Below are positions 24,817-33,173 of a stretch of DNA of 64,000 nt, in pieces (within the stretch, counting starts at the first letter, position 1; every line of letters begins with the position of its first letter). Source of the DNA: JAIOSM01 sp023143455 (GTDB lineage Bacteria; Desulfobacterota; Desulfobacteria; Desulfobacterales; Desulfobacteraceae); contig DAOVTW010000011.1 of assembly GCA_030632885.1 (NCBI GenBank), positions 7,975 to 71,974 of the forward strand, read 5' to 3'. The notes under the pieces were generated by a model that saw only the letters and a list, made by a program, of their open reading frames with translations, ran no database searches and was not told the origin of the DNA. The position numbers and the translations under genes are program-made.

Positions 24817-25128
24817 TTGATGATCACCGGATCTTTCAGGAAACCAAAGTTGCGTTCTATGCCGCGTTGCTCTTTGTATAATTTCAAAAGCTTTTCAGGA
24901 CTCCACTCAATTTTATCAGCATCAGCGCTCAGGTTACTGATAAGAACAAAGCATTTCAATTAAAAATTGTTTTAAATCCGGTCGTTTGGCTTTGCTATGA
25001 CCAAAAGTGATTTCCAATGGAGGATCAAGTAAATCATAATCACCAAATACACTGACGGAAGTGGTATCATAATGAACTTTTTCGGTATTGATTTTAAATC
25101 CTCCAGCGAAAAGTAAGATGAAACACAA
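24817..25128 (-). pseudogene. internally deleted IS1634-type transposase
   Basis: Two transposase pieces lie in different frames. The upstream piece (to about 24936) reads HYDTTSVSVFGDYD and ITFGHSKAKRPDLKQF, the N-terminal catalytic region of IS1634-family transposases. The second (about 24817-24945) reads LSADADKIEWSPEKLLKLY and EQRGIERNFGFLKDP, the C-terminal region. The middle of the protein is missing, so a large deletion joined the ends. No insertion ends are recognisable. Confidence 0.75.
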
Positions 25129-25219
25129 GTCCTTTACAGAATTCTATTGTGAGAACTACAATAAATTATCTGAAATCCTATACTGATAACAAAACCTAAT
25201 AACAAGGGCTTGAAATTTC

Positions 25220-25246
25220 TTGACTTTTTGTTTTTGTTCTTATAAA
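25220..25246 (+). promoter_or_regulatory. candidate promoter of the cobalamin operon
   Basis: TTGACT (25220-25225) and TATAAA (25241-25246) are spaced by 15 bases. The predicted start is close to the 5' edge of the cobalamin aptamer, which fits a riboswitch leader. Confidence 0.45.
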
Positions 25247-25255
25247 TTGATTGTT

Positions 25256-25450
25256 TAGTTTAGGTGCTGCATTAAGCAGACAATAGGGAATCCTGTTAAA
25301 ATCAGGAGCGGACCCGCCGCTGTACTCGGGGATGATGACTTTAACACTCACTGTAAGATATACATTTTAAGCTTATGGGAAGAGAAAGTCAAAATTTGAT
25401 CCGAAAGCCAGAAAACCTGCCTGTGTAAAAAAGTTCGATGAGCTGACGAG
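25256..25450 (+). ncRNA. cobalamin (B12) riboswitch aptamer
   Basis: The region has the conserved order of a cobalamin aptamer: AGGTGCTGC near 25262, GGGAATCCTGTTAAAATCAGG then AGCGGACCCGCCGCTGTA (about 25287-25324), a variable arm, and the B12 box AGCCAGAAAACCTGCCT (25406-25422). It stands directly upstream of cbiK and the btu/cbi genes. Binding of adenosylcobalamin normally lowers expression of such operons. A terminator hairpin follows at 25490, giving a transcription-termination mode. Confidence 0.93.
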
Positions 25451-25489
25451 GAAGTAAGCTTGGGCTTAAAAATATGGAAAAATACGGTT

Positions 25490-25521
25490 CCCATATCGAT
25501 TGTTTCGATATGGGTTTTTTT
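25490..25521 (+). terminator. riboswitch-controlled terminator
   Basis: A 9-bp stem (25490-25498 with 25506-25514) with a 7-base loop is followed by seven T. It lies between the cobalamin aptamer and the cbiK ribosome-binding site, so it is the probable expression platform that stops transcription when cobalamin is bound. Confidence 0.85.
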
Positions 25522-25561
25522 ATGCCCATCAAATGTTATTAATTATTATTTAGGAGTAAGG

Positions 25562-26530
25562 ATGGTTATGAAAAGTAAATTTATCTTAAGTATAACTCTA
25601 ATGTTTTTATTGTTGACAGCCGGCAATCTGTTTGCAAAAAATGCTATTATTCTATCCTGTTTTGGCACAACAGAACCAGAAGCGATATCATCAATAATGA
25701 ATATTAAGTCTAAAATTGAAAAAGCTTTTCCCGAAACCAGAGTTGAACTGGTTTTTACATCAAATATTATCAGGTCCATTTGGCAAAAAAGAAGTCAAAG
25801 CCCTGAGGAGTGGATAGCAAAAGGAATTGCCCCTGAAATACTCTATGTTAAAGGGATTCTTGAAACATTCGGCAAATTACAAAGTGCAAAATGTAGGGAT
25901 ATTGTGGTACAACCCACTCATATGTTTCACATGGAACAATATTCAGATTTGGTCTCATATGTAAAGGGCATTGCATCCATCAAAACCGTTAGAGACAAAT
26001 GGCTTCCTTTTGACAAAATCGCAATAGGAAGACCTGCCATGGGTACTATCGGGATAAAACATCCATACCATGATGATCTTAAAAGAGTAGTAAAAATCTT
26101 TGCTTCTGACATTAAAGAAGCAAGAGCTAAAAATAGTATCCTTGTTTATATGGGGCATGGGAATGAAGTCTGGTCAACTGGAATTTACTCAGAACTTCAA
26201 AAAGAAATGAGACTTGCTTATCCAGAGGTAATGACTTTTGTTGGATGCGTTGAAGGCTTTCCTTCTCTTAACGATGTTATGGCTGGACTTACTCATACAA
26301 ACCCACAATCAAAAAACATTCTTTTAAAGCCTTTAATGATTGTAGCTGGGGATCATGCAAGAAATGACATGGCAGGAGAAGATGAAGATTCCTGGAAAAA
26401 TAATTTTGAGAAACGCGGGTTTAAAGTTTATCCTGTGCTTAAAGGACTTGGCTCAAACAATGAGTTTGTCCAAATATTTATTGGCCACATAAATGATGCG
26501 GCCAAAGAAGCCAATATAAGCTTAAAGTAA
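25562..26530 (+). CDS. cbiK: exported sirohydrochlorin cobaltochelatase CbiK
   Basis: This class II chelatase inserts cobalt into sirohydrochlorin, the committing step of the anaerobic cobalamin route. Metal-binding motifs are present: LSCFGTTEPEA at the start of the mature domain, VYMGHGNE (first His) and VAGDHARNDMAGE (second His). A clear signal peptide (residues 3-22, ending NLFAKN) predicts export, as in the periplasmic CbiK of Desulfovibrio vulgaris. The nominal upstream start at 25460 lies inside the riboswitch and was rejected; AGGAG five bases before ATG 25562 sets the start. A periplasmic chelatase may serve metal or tetrapyrrole scavenging instead of synthesis. Confidence 0.9.
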   Translation: MVMKSKFILSITLMFLLLTAGNLFAKNAIILSCFGTTEPEAISSIMNIKSKIEKAFPETRVELVFTSNIIRSIWQKRSQSPEEWIAKGIAPEILYVKGILETFGKLQSAKCRDIVVQPTHMFHMEQYSDLVSYVKGIASIKTVRDKWLPFDKIAIGRPAMGTIGIKHPYHDDLKRVVKIFASDIKEARAKNSILVYMGHGNEVWSTGIYSELQKEMRLAYPEVMTFVGCVEGFPSLNDVMAGLTHTNPQSKNILLKPLMIVAGDHARNDMAGEDEDSWKNNFEKRGFKVYPVLKGLGSNNEFVQIFIGHINDAAKEANISLK

Positions 26531-26560
26531 AGTATACAATTAAAATAAAGGACTGGCTGT

Positions 26561-27610
26561 TTGAATATAAAGCTTAAAGCCTTAACAAAAAACAGAACAG
26601 GGTTCCTGGCGGCTCTGTTCGCTTTTTTGTTAATTGTAATGATTATTGTATCTTCTTCAATGGGATATGTAGATATTGGTTTTAAAGAGATTGGTAAAGT
26701 CATTCTCTGGAAAATCACCAATAATGCTGAACTTGTAGCAGATATTCCGGAAACAATAAGGGTAATTATTATTGATATAAGGTTGCCCCGTATTCTTACA
26801 TGTGCGGCTGTGGGCGGAGCACTGGCTGTTTCAGGCACTTTGTTTCAAGGTATTTTATTAAATCCTCTGGCAGACCCATATACTTTGGGTGTTTCTGCCG
26901 GTGCAGCATTTGGCGCATGCATTGCAATTTTGCTAAACCTTGGTGCCTTTTTTGTTTCAATACCCGTATTTGCGTTCATTGGAGCCATTTCAACTCTTTT
27001 TCTGGTAATTTTTCTTTCCGGATCATCAAACAAGACTGGATCCGGGTTCTCTTCAAACAATCTAATTTTATCAGGTATTATAATTGCCGCAATTTTATCT
27101 GCGGGCATAAGTTTTTTAAAATACATGGCTGATGAGCAGGTTTCTGTTATTATTTTTTGGCTCATGGGCAGCTTTGCCTCAAAAACATGGACAGATGTCA
27201 TTGCTGTTTCAAGCTTCTTAACAATTGGTTTTTTAATATCAATTCTTTATGCAAAGGACCTAAACCTAATATCTCTTGGGGAAAAAGCTGCATCAAGTCT
27301 TGGAGTTGATATTAAAAAGGATATGGTTATTTTGCTTGTAACTGGCTCTTTGCTTGCTGCTATTTCAGTTTCTGTCTCGGGCATAATTGGTTTTGTAGGG
27401 CTTCTCATTCCACATATGGTAAGATTAATTACAGGACCGGACAATTTAAAAGTACTCCCTATCTCCATGATAGCAGGAGCAGCTCTTCTCCTTTTTGCAG
27501 ACACAATTACAAGAGCAGTCCTTGTCCATGAAATCCCAATTGGAGTCTTAACAGCGTTGATTGGTGGTCCTGTTTTTTGTTGGATATTCAAAAAGAGTCA
27601 TCAAAAATAG
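26561..27610 (+). CDS. btuC: cobalamin/corrinoid ABC transporter permease
   Basis: The 349-residue FecCD-family permease has about ten membrane segments. Family motifs include DIRLPRILTCAAVGGALAVSG, NPLADPYTLGVSAGAAFGA and the IGFVGLLIPHMVRLITGPDN coupling region. The start is a TTG after AAAGGAC. It follows cbiK by 30 bases and precedes the ATPase by 8. FecCD permeases also carry siderophores and heme, but the cobalamin riboswitch and cbi genes point to corrinoid or cobinamide uptake. Confidence 0.88.
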   Translation: MNIKLKALTKNRTGFLAALFAFLLIVMIIVSSSMGYVDIGFKEIGKVILWKITNNAELVADIPETIRVIIIDIRLPRILTCAAVGGALAVSGTLFQGILLNPLADPYTLGVSAGAAFGACIAILLNLGAFFVSIPVFAFIGAISTLFLVIFLSGSSNKTGSGFSSNNLILSGIIIAAILSAGISFLKYMADEQVSVIIFWLMGSFASKTWTDVIAVSSFLTIGFLISILYAKDLNLISLGEKAASSLGVDIKKDMVILLVTGSLLAAISVSVSGIIGFVGLLIPHMVRLITGPDNLKVLPISMIAGAALLLFADTITRAVLVHEIPIGVLTALIGGPVFCWIFKKSHQK

Positions 27611-27618
27611 GAATTTTT

Positions 27619-28410
27619 ATGAAAATAGAAGTTAAAAATCTTTCCTTTGCCCATACCTTAGACAAAAACCTATCGGATAATACCATTAATAATTTCAATA
27701 TTGAGTTTGAACAAGGCAAATTTTATTCTATACTCGGACCAAATGGGAGTGGAAAAACAACCTTTCTTGATCTGTTAACCCGATTTTTAAAACCTGATTC
27801 GGGTAAAATTCTTTTTGACAACAAAGATATTCTTTCTTTTTCAAGAAAAGAACTTGCACAAAAAATAGCCATTGTGTCCCAGGATTATTATATTAATTTT
27901 CCATATATTGTAAAAGAAGTTGTAAGTATGGGAAGGCATCCATACATTGGTCGTTTTTTCCCTTTAGATAAAGATCAGATGAATATTGTTAATGCTGCTG
28001 CAAAAATAACAGAAATTACTGATTTAATGGAAAGAAAAATAACTTGCCTTAGTGGGGGAGAAAGACAAAGATGTGTCTTTGCAAGAGCTTTATGTCAAAA
28101 GACTCCTGTTCTCCTCCTTGACGAAGCCTTCTCCAATATGGATATTAACCATTCTTTTAATATACTAAAAAAAATAAAAAGTGAGATCCGAGAAACTAAT
28201 ATTACCATAATTTCAGTTTTCCACGATATAAACTTTGCATCAATCTGGTCTGATAAAATGATTTTTTTAAAAAAAGGTGGGATAATGGCGTCTGGCAGCC
28301 CCGAACATGTAATGACTGAGAAGATCATCAAAAAAGTATATAATGTTGATGCTAAAGTTGAATACAACAAGTTTGCAAACGCCAAACAGGTATATTATAA
28401 CATAACTTAA
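27619..28410 (+). CDS. btuD: cobalamin ABC transporter ATP-binding protein
   Basis: From ATG 27619 this is a 263-residue ATPase with Walker A LGPNGSGKTT, signature LSGGERQR, Walker B PVLLLDEAFSNMD and the switch His in SVFHDINFA. The nominal start at 27577 is inside btuC and was rejected; AGGAA precedes the chosen ATG. It powers BtuC on the cytoplasmic side. Confidence 0.9.
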   Translation: MKIEVKNLSFAHTLDKNLSDNTINNFNIEFEQGKFYSILGPNGSGKTTFLDLLTRFLKPDSGKILFDNKDILSFSRKELAQKIAIVSQDYYINFPYIVKEVVSMGRHPYIGRFFPLDKDQMNIVNAAAKITEITDLMERKITCLSGGERQRCVFARALCQKTPVLLLDEAFSNMDINHSFNILKKIKSEIRETNITIISVFHDINFASIWSDKMIFLKKGGIMASGSPEHVMTEKIIKKVYNVDAKVEYNKFANAKQVYYNIT

Positions 28411-28424
28411 AGAACATAAAATAT

Positions 28425-29354
28425 ATGGATAAAATTTCAAAACTTTTTGCTGGCACTCTATTTCTGATTTTTGTGTTTTTACTTATCTTTTTACAGGGCT
28501 ATGCTTTTGCAGAAACAATTGTTGACAATGCAGGAAGATCTATTAATTTTTCAAAACCTTTTCAAAAAATAATCTCCTTATACGGTGCTCATACTGAAAA
28601 CCTATTTTATCTTGGCGCTGAAAACCAAATTATCGGTGTCTCAATTAATGATACTTTCCCGAAAAAAATAAAAGAAAAACCTAAGTTCTCATATCATGAT
28701 GACGCAGAAAAATTTATTGCGGCAGGTCCTGATCTTATTATTATACGGCCAATGATTGACAAAGGATATTATAAACTTTTTAACACCCTTGAAAAGCTTG
28801 GTATTGTTGTGGTGTCCCTGCAGCCTTCTAATACAGAAGAAATATATGAATACTGGCTAAAGCTTGGTTTAATAACTGGTAAAAACCAACAAGCCCATAA
28901 TATGGTAAAAGATTTCAAAGACCAGATTAAGTATTTTACTACCCTTAATCTGAATATCAAAAAAAAGAAAATCGTTTATTTTGAAGCAATACATTCAAAA
29001 ATGAAAACCTTTACTCAAAACTCTATGGCTGGTTTTGTTCTAAAAACCGCAGGTGGTGTTAATGTTGCAATAGACGCAAAAGCTTCAAGAAACACAAACA
29101 TTGCAATTTATGGTAAAGAACAGATATTATCTCATGCATCTGAAATTGATGTTTTTCTTGCACAAAAAGGAATTATGAACAATGTAACTAAAACAATTAT
29201 TAAAAATGAGCCCGGATTCCAGGCAATAAAGGCAATTGCCAATGATCAGATTTATTTAATAGATGAAGAAATTATCTCACGACCGGGATTTAGACTTTTA
29301 AAAGGAATAAAAACAATTGGTGAAATTTTATATCCGAACATATATATCAATTAA
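28425..29354 (+). CDS. btuF: corrinoid ABC transporter periplasmic binding protein
   Basis: The 309-residue protein has a signal peptide ending near GYAFAETI, then a class III periplasmic-binding domain: VDNAGRSINFSKPFQKIISLYGAHTENLFYLGAE and GPDLIIIRPMIDKG, VVVSLQPSNTEEIYEYW in the first lobe, and VNVAIDAKASRN in the second. It captures a corrinoid (or related metal chelate) and hands it to BtuCD. It is 14 bases after btuD. Confidence 0.85.
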   Translation: MDKISKLFAGTLFLIFVFLLIFLQGYAFAETIVDNAGRSINFSKPFQKIISLYGAHTENLFYLGAENQIIGVSINDTFPKKIKEKPKFSYHDDAEKFIAAGPDLIIIRPMIDKGYYKLFNTLEKLGIVVVSLQPSNTEEIYEYWLKLGLITGKNQQAHNMVKDFKDQIKYFTTLNLNIKKKKIVYFEAIHSKMKTFTQNSMAGFVLKTAGGVNVAIDAKASRNTNIAIYGKEQILSHASEIDVFLAQKGIMNNVTKTIIKNEPGFQAIKAIANDQIYLIDEEIISRPGFRLLKGIKTIGEILYPNIYIN

Positions 29355-29392
29355 ACATTTAAATTTCATATTAATATTTAAGAGGTTCTCTT

Positions 29393-30100
29393 ATGAGTAA
29401 AATCGGAAAACTGTTCGGAATCGGGGTTGGACCAGGTGATCCTGAACTTATTACTAAAAAAGCAATCAGAGTTATTAATGAAGCAGATGTAATTTTTACT
29501 GCTGCTTCCACAAAAAATAATTATAGCCTTGCTCTTGAAATTGCAGACCCCTATATTTCGAATAATACTGACATCCAAAGCTTATCGTTTCCAATGATAA
29601 AAGATAAAATTGAAAGCGCAAAAGCCTGGAATACTAACGCAGAGAAAATTGCAAGCATTCTAAAACAAGGAAAAAATGCCGCATTTATAACACTTGGTGA
29701 TCCAGTGACCTATTCTACTTTTGGCTATATCTTAATGGCAATGGAAAAAGTTATGCCCCAGGCGGACATTGAAATTGTACCGGGTATTACATCTTTTCAT
29801 GCTGCAGCAGCACGTTGTAATAAGATACTTGTAGAAGCAGAAGAAACTCTTGCCGTGATGTCAGGTGCCTATGGTGGAGAGAACATACGGGCCATTGCAG
29901 AAAAAGTTGATAAAATTGCAATTGTTAAAGCATATAAAAATACAAAAGATATAAATAAAGCTTTAAAAGAGACAGGGTTTTATAAGAAGAGCATCGCTAT
30001 ATCAAGATGTGGAAGAGATGGAGAAGAAATAATTGATAACATAGATGATCTGGAGAAAAGAAAACCAGATTATTGGACATTGATCCTTGCAGGCAAATGA
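29393..30100 (+). CDS. cbiL: cobalt-factor II C20-methyltransferase
   Basis: The 235-residue tetrapyrrole methylase has the SAM-binding GIGVGPGDPELITKKA opening, the LGDPVTYSTFGY block specific to CbiL/CobI, and the IVPGITSFHAAAA motif. It methylates C20 of cobalt-factor II using SAM. AGAGG precedes the ATG. Its stop overlaps the GATE-protein ATG as ATGA, so the two are translationally coupled. Confidence 0.93.
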   Translation: MSKIGKLFGIGVGPGDPELITKKAIRVINEADVIFTAASTKNNYSLALEIADPYISNNTDIQSLSFPMIKDKIESAKAWNTNAEKIASILKQGKNAAFITLGDPVTYSTFGYILMAMEKVMPQADIEIVPGITSFHAAAARCNKILVEAEETLAVMSGAYGGENIRAIAEKVDKIAIVKAYKNTKDINKALKETGFYKKSIAISRCGRDGEEIIDNIDDLEKRKPDYWTLILAGK

Positions 30101-31152
30101 TACAAAAAAAGATAAAATACAAGTATTTAGCAATTTCTATCCTTGTAACAACAGCTATGATTATTTTTACAATAAAAAATTGTGATGGCGTTTCGATTCA
30201 GTATACAATAAATAAATTGATTGTCCCAATCTTAAGACTACTGTCCTTTATTGCTATTGGACTTGGCATTGGTCAAATTATTGAAACTCTTGGATGGACA
30301 AAAAAATTATCTGTCATTGCAAGACCTCTCTTCAAATTTTCAAACCTTGGTGATAGATGTGGGGCTGCTTTTATTTCAGCATTCTTCTCCGGGGTAATCG
30401 CGAATAGCATACTTGTTGAATTTTTTAAAGAAAATAAAATTTCAAAAATGCAATTGTTTTTAACCAACTACCTAAATCAACTTCCTGCATATTTCCTGCA
30501 CCTTCCTACAACAATATTTATAGTATTGCCCCTGACAGGCCTTGCAGGACTGACCTACTTTGGCCTTACATTTACAGCAACATTATTAAGATTTATTATA
30601 TTCCTTGTGTTTGGAAGAATTTATTTTTCCTCTATTCCTAATTTTGAATCGCATGAAATTGCCAATTATAATACTCAAAAAAAACATGGGCAAGAACGCT
30701 TTAAATTGTCTTTAATACTAAAAGAAAAATTTATACCTCGCATGATTGGTATCTTTGTATGGGTAGTTCCGATATATACTCTTGTTTTTCTCTTAACTTC
30801 ATATGAATTGTTTGATTATTTTAATAATCTGATTTCAAACAAAATCAGTACAACTATTTTACCAGTTCACTCTGTATCTGTTGTTGTAATAAGTTTTGCA
30901 GCTGAGTTCACCTCCGGTTTTGCCGCCGCAGGAGCCTTGATGAATGCCGGCGTGCTTTCAATTAAAGAAACAGTGATTGCTCTTTTATTGGGAAACATTA
31001 TAGCATCCCCCATTAGGGCTTTAAGGCATCAGATACCAAGATATCTTGGTATTTTTTCACCAAAAATTGGGCTCTCTCTGCTCCTCACCGGTCAGAGTTT
31101 TCGAATTTTAAGTTTAATAATTGTTGGATCAATATATTATGTGGTGGTCTAA
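30097..31152 (+). CDS. nucleoside-recognition (GATE) domain membrane protein in the cobalamin operon
   Basis: From ATG 30097 (ATGA overlap with cbiL) this is a 351-residue protein with about eight membrane segments in two halves. Each half has a Gly/Ser-rich Gate-type block: SNLGDRCGAAFISAFFSGVI in the first and FAAEFTSGFAAAGALMNAGV in the second. A conserved SPIRALRHQIPRYLGIFSP block follows. Proteins of this type include nucleoside transporters and spore-maturation proteins. Position between cbiL and cbiET suggests transport of cobalt, a corrinoid or a precursor, but nothing in the sequence proves the substrate. Confidence 0.7.
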   Translation: MIQKKIKYKYLAISILVTTAMIIFTIKNCDGVSIQYTINKLIVPILRLLSFIAIGLGIGQIIETLGWTKKLSVIARPLFKFSNLGDRCGAAFISAFFSGVIANSILVEFFKENKISKMQLFLTNYLNQLPAYFLHLPTTIFIVLPLTGLAGLTYFGLTFTATLLRFIIFLVFGRIYFSSIPNFESHEIANYNTQKKHGQERFKLSLILKEKFIPRMIGIFVWVVPIYTLVFLLTSYELFDYFNNLISNKISTTILPVHSVSVVVISFAAEFTSGFAAAGALMNAGVLSIKETVIALLLGNIIASPIRALRHQIPRYLGIFSPKIGLSLLLTGQSFRILSLIIVGSIYYVVV

Positions 31153-32388
31153 ATGAAACCTGTAAAAATAGTCGGCATTGGATTAAGTCCTGAGGATCTC
31201 ACACCAAAACATGAAAAAATTATTAAAACTGCTGATTTGCTTATTGGCGGCACAGAACAGCTAAAAGCTTTTAGGAATCTTAAGGTACAAAAGCTTGAAA
31301 TCAAAAACAACCTCTCATTAATAGTTAAAACAATTCAAAAAAATATGGATGGGAGCAATATAGTTGTTCTTGCATCAGGAGACCCTCTTTTTTTTGGCAT
31401 TGGTACTTATCTTGTGCAAAAAATTGGAAAAGAAAATGTTAAAGTATTTCCTAATGTTTCCTCTGTTGTCTCGGCTTTTTCTAAGATCAATGAATCATGG
31501 CATGATGCTCATTTTTTAAGCTTGCATGGGAAAAGATCAGAGAATATATCGACTCTTTTTTCAGGTAAAAAAAAATTTGGTATATTAACTGATAGCAAAA
31601 AGGGTCCTGAATGGATTGCTAATAAGATTATTGACAAAAAAGAGCTGGGTTTTTCAATGTGTGTTCTTGAAAAACTTGGAACTAAGCAAGAAAAAATAAC
31701 ATGGTTTAATGACCTTTTAGAAGTAGAAGAAACAAAATTCTTATTTCCAAATATTGTAATTCTTAAACGAAAAACCACGCCTCCCGATTTAAGCAATTCA
31801 AGGCAAATCCGAATAGGAATGGAAGATCAAAGTTTTTTTTGTGAAAAAGGGCTTATAACGAAATCAGAAATTAGAAGTATTGTATTATCTAAACTCAATT
31901 TTGTTACAGATAATCATTTGTTCTGGGATCTTGGAGCAGGCTCAGGCTCTGTTTCTATAGAGGCTTCCTCCATCATTACAAAGGGATTGATTTATGCAGT
32001 GGAAAAAAACATTAAAAGGATCTCTTTAATCAATAAAAACATTTCAAAATTCAATGTGCCAAACATTAATGTTATTCAATCTGAACTTCCAAGTGGTCTT
32101 GAAAAAATGCCTGTTCCTGATCGAATATTTATCGGGGGAGGGGGCAAAAACCTTACAAAAATCACAAAAAAAGCGATCTCTAAATTGGCTTTAAACGGCA
32201 TAATTGTGGTAAATACAATTTTGATCCAAAACCTTGAATCTGTATTCTCAATAATGAAAACAAAGGGACTAAACCCCCAGGCAATCTCAGTACAAATAAC
32301 AAAGTCAAAAAGCATGCCCCATGGCGATAGATTTGAAGCGTTAAATCCTATCTGGATCATTTGGGGACAAAGGAGTTTTAAAGAATGA
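31153..32388 (+). CDS. cbiET: fused cobalt-precorrin-7 C5-methyltransferase / C15 methylase-decarboxylase
   Basis: The 411-residue protein fuses CbiE and CbiT (as in CobL). The CbiE half (1-200) has VGIGLSPEDLTPKHEK and LASGDPLFFGIGTYL. The CbiT half (about 220-411) is a class I methyltransferase with LGAGSGSVSIEAS and the IFIGGGGKNL block. It methylates C5 and C15 and removes the acetate carboxyl at ring C. The ATG is directly after the GATE-protein stop, and its own stop overlaps cbiF by 4 bases. Confidence 0.94.
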   Translation: MKPVKIVGIGLSPEDLTPKHEKIIKTADLLIGGTEQLKAFRNLKVQKLEIKNNLSLIVKTIQKNMDGSNIVVLASGDPLFFGIGTYLVQKIGKENVKVFPNVSSVVSAFSKINESWHDAHFLSLHGKRSENISTLFSGKKKFGILTDSKKGPEWIANKIIDKKELGFSMCVLEKLGTKQEKITWFNDLLEVEETKFLFPNIVILKRKTTPPDLSNSRQIRIGMEDQSFFCEKGLITKSEIRSIVLSKLNFVTDNHLFWDLGAGSGSVSIEASSIITKGLIYAVEKNIKRISLINKNISKFNVPNINVIQSELPSGLEKMPVPDRIFIGGGGKNLTKITKKAISKLALNGIIVVNTILIQNLESVFSIMKTKGLNPQAISVQITKSKSMPHGDRFEALNPIWIIWGQRSFKE

Positions 32389-33173
32389 ATATAAAATATA
32401 AACCTGTATTGTTTGTTGGTGCAGGACCAGGTGACCCAGACCTTATAACTGTAAAAGGAATGAATGCCTTAAAACATGCAGATGTTATAATCTATGCAGG
32501 GTCTCTAGTTCCAAAAAATCTTCTGAAATGGGCAAAACCAAAAGCTGAGGTTTTAAACAGCGCCTCCATGCATTTAAATGAGATTGTTGAAAAAATCAGG
32601 ACATCTTATTTTGCATCTAAAAAGGTTGTAAGACTTCACACTGGAGACCCTTCGCTTTATGGAGCAATTTTAGAACAGTTTAAAGAATTAGAAAAACTTT
32701 CAATCAAATTCGAAACAATTCCTGGAGTTACCGCGGCCTTTGCTGCGGCGGCAAGTATGAACATGGAGTATACCCTGCCTGAGATCACACAGACTTTAAT
32801 TCTAACAAGAATTTCCGGAAGAACACCTGTCCCGGATTTAGAAAGCTTAGACAAACTCTGCGCCCATAAGAGCTCGATTGCAATTTACCTGAGCATTGGG
32901 CACATGAAAAAGGTTGAAAAAACAATCTGTGCATCCTACGGCGAGGAAAGCCTTTGTGCAATCGCCTATAGAGTTGGACTTAAAGAAGAAAAAATTATAT
33001 ACTGTGCGGCTTGCAAGCTTGCTGAGTCTGCTAAAATAGAAAAAATAGAAAAACAGGCATTGATCATTGCGGGTAAGGCTGTTGCGGCTAGTGTGGAAAA
33101 CAAGGATATTATTAAATCAAAACTTTATGATATAAATTTTTCCCATGAATACAGAGATAAAAAACAATATTAA
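32385..33173 (+). CDS. cbiF: cobalt-precorrin-4 C11-methyltransferase
   Basis: The 262-residue methylase has the GAGPGDPDLITVKG start, the YAGSLVPKNLL block, LHTGDPSLYGAI, PGVTAAFAAAA and the LTRISGRTPVP signature of CbiF/CobM. It adds the C11 methyl group. The ATG lies in the ATGA overlap with cbiET, and the gene overlaps cbiG by 29 bases, so all are translationally coupled. Confidence 0.95.
   Translation: MNIKYKPVLFVGAGPGDPDLITVKGMNALKHADVIIYAGSLVPKNLLKWAKPKAEVLNSASMHLNEIVEKIRTSYFASKKVVRLHTGDPSLYGAILEQFKELEKLSIKFETIPGVTAAFAAAASMNMEYTLPEITQTLILTRISGRTPVPDLESLDKLCAHKSSIAIYLSIGHMKKVEKTICASYGEESLCAIAYRVGLKEEKIIYCAACKLAESAKIEKIEKQALIIAGKAVAASVENKDIIKSKLYDINFSHEYRDKKQY

Noticed and set aside
25256..25450. 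Reading the leader as a different riboswitch class
   Set aside because: The B12 box and the AGCGGACCCGCCGCTG core fit cobalamin only, and the downstream genes agree.
25460..25561. N-terminal extension of CbiK from 25460
   Set aside because: It would translate the riboswitch terminator; the signal peptide and ribosome-binding site point to 25562.
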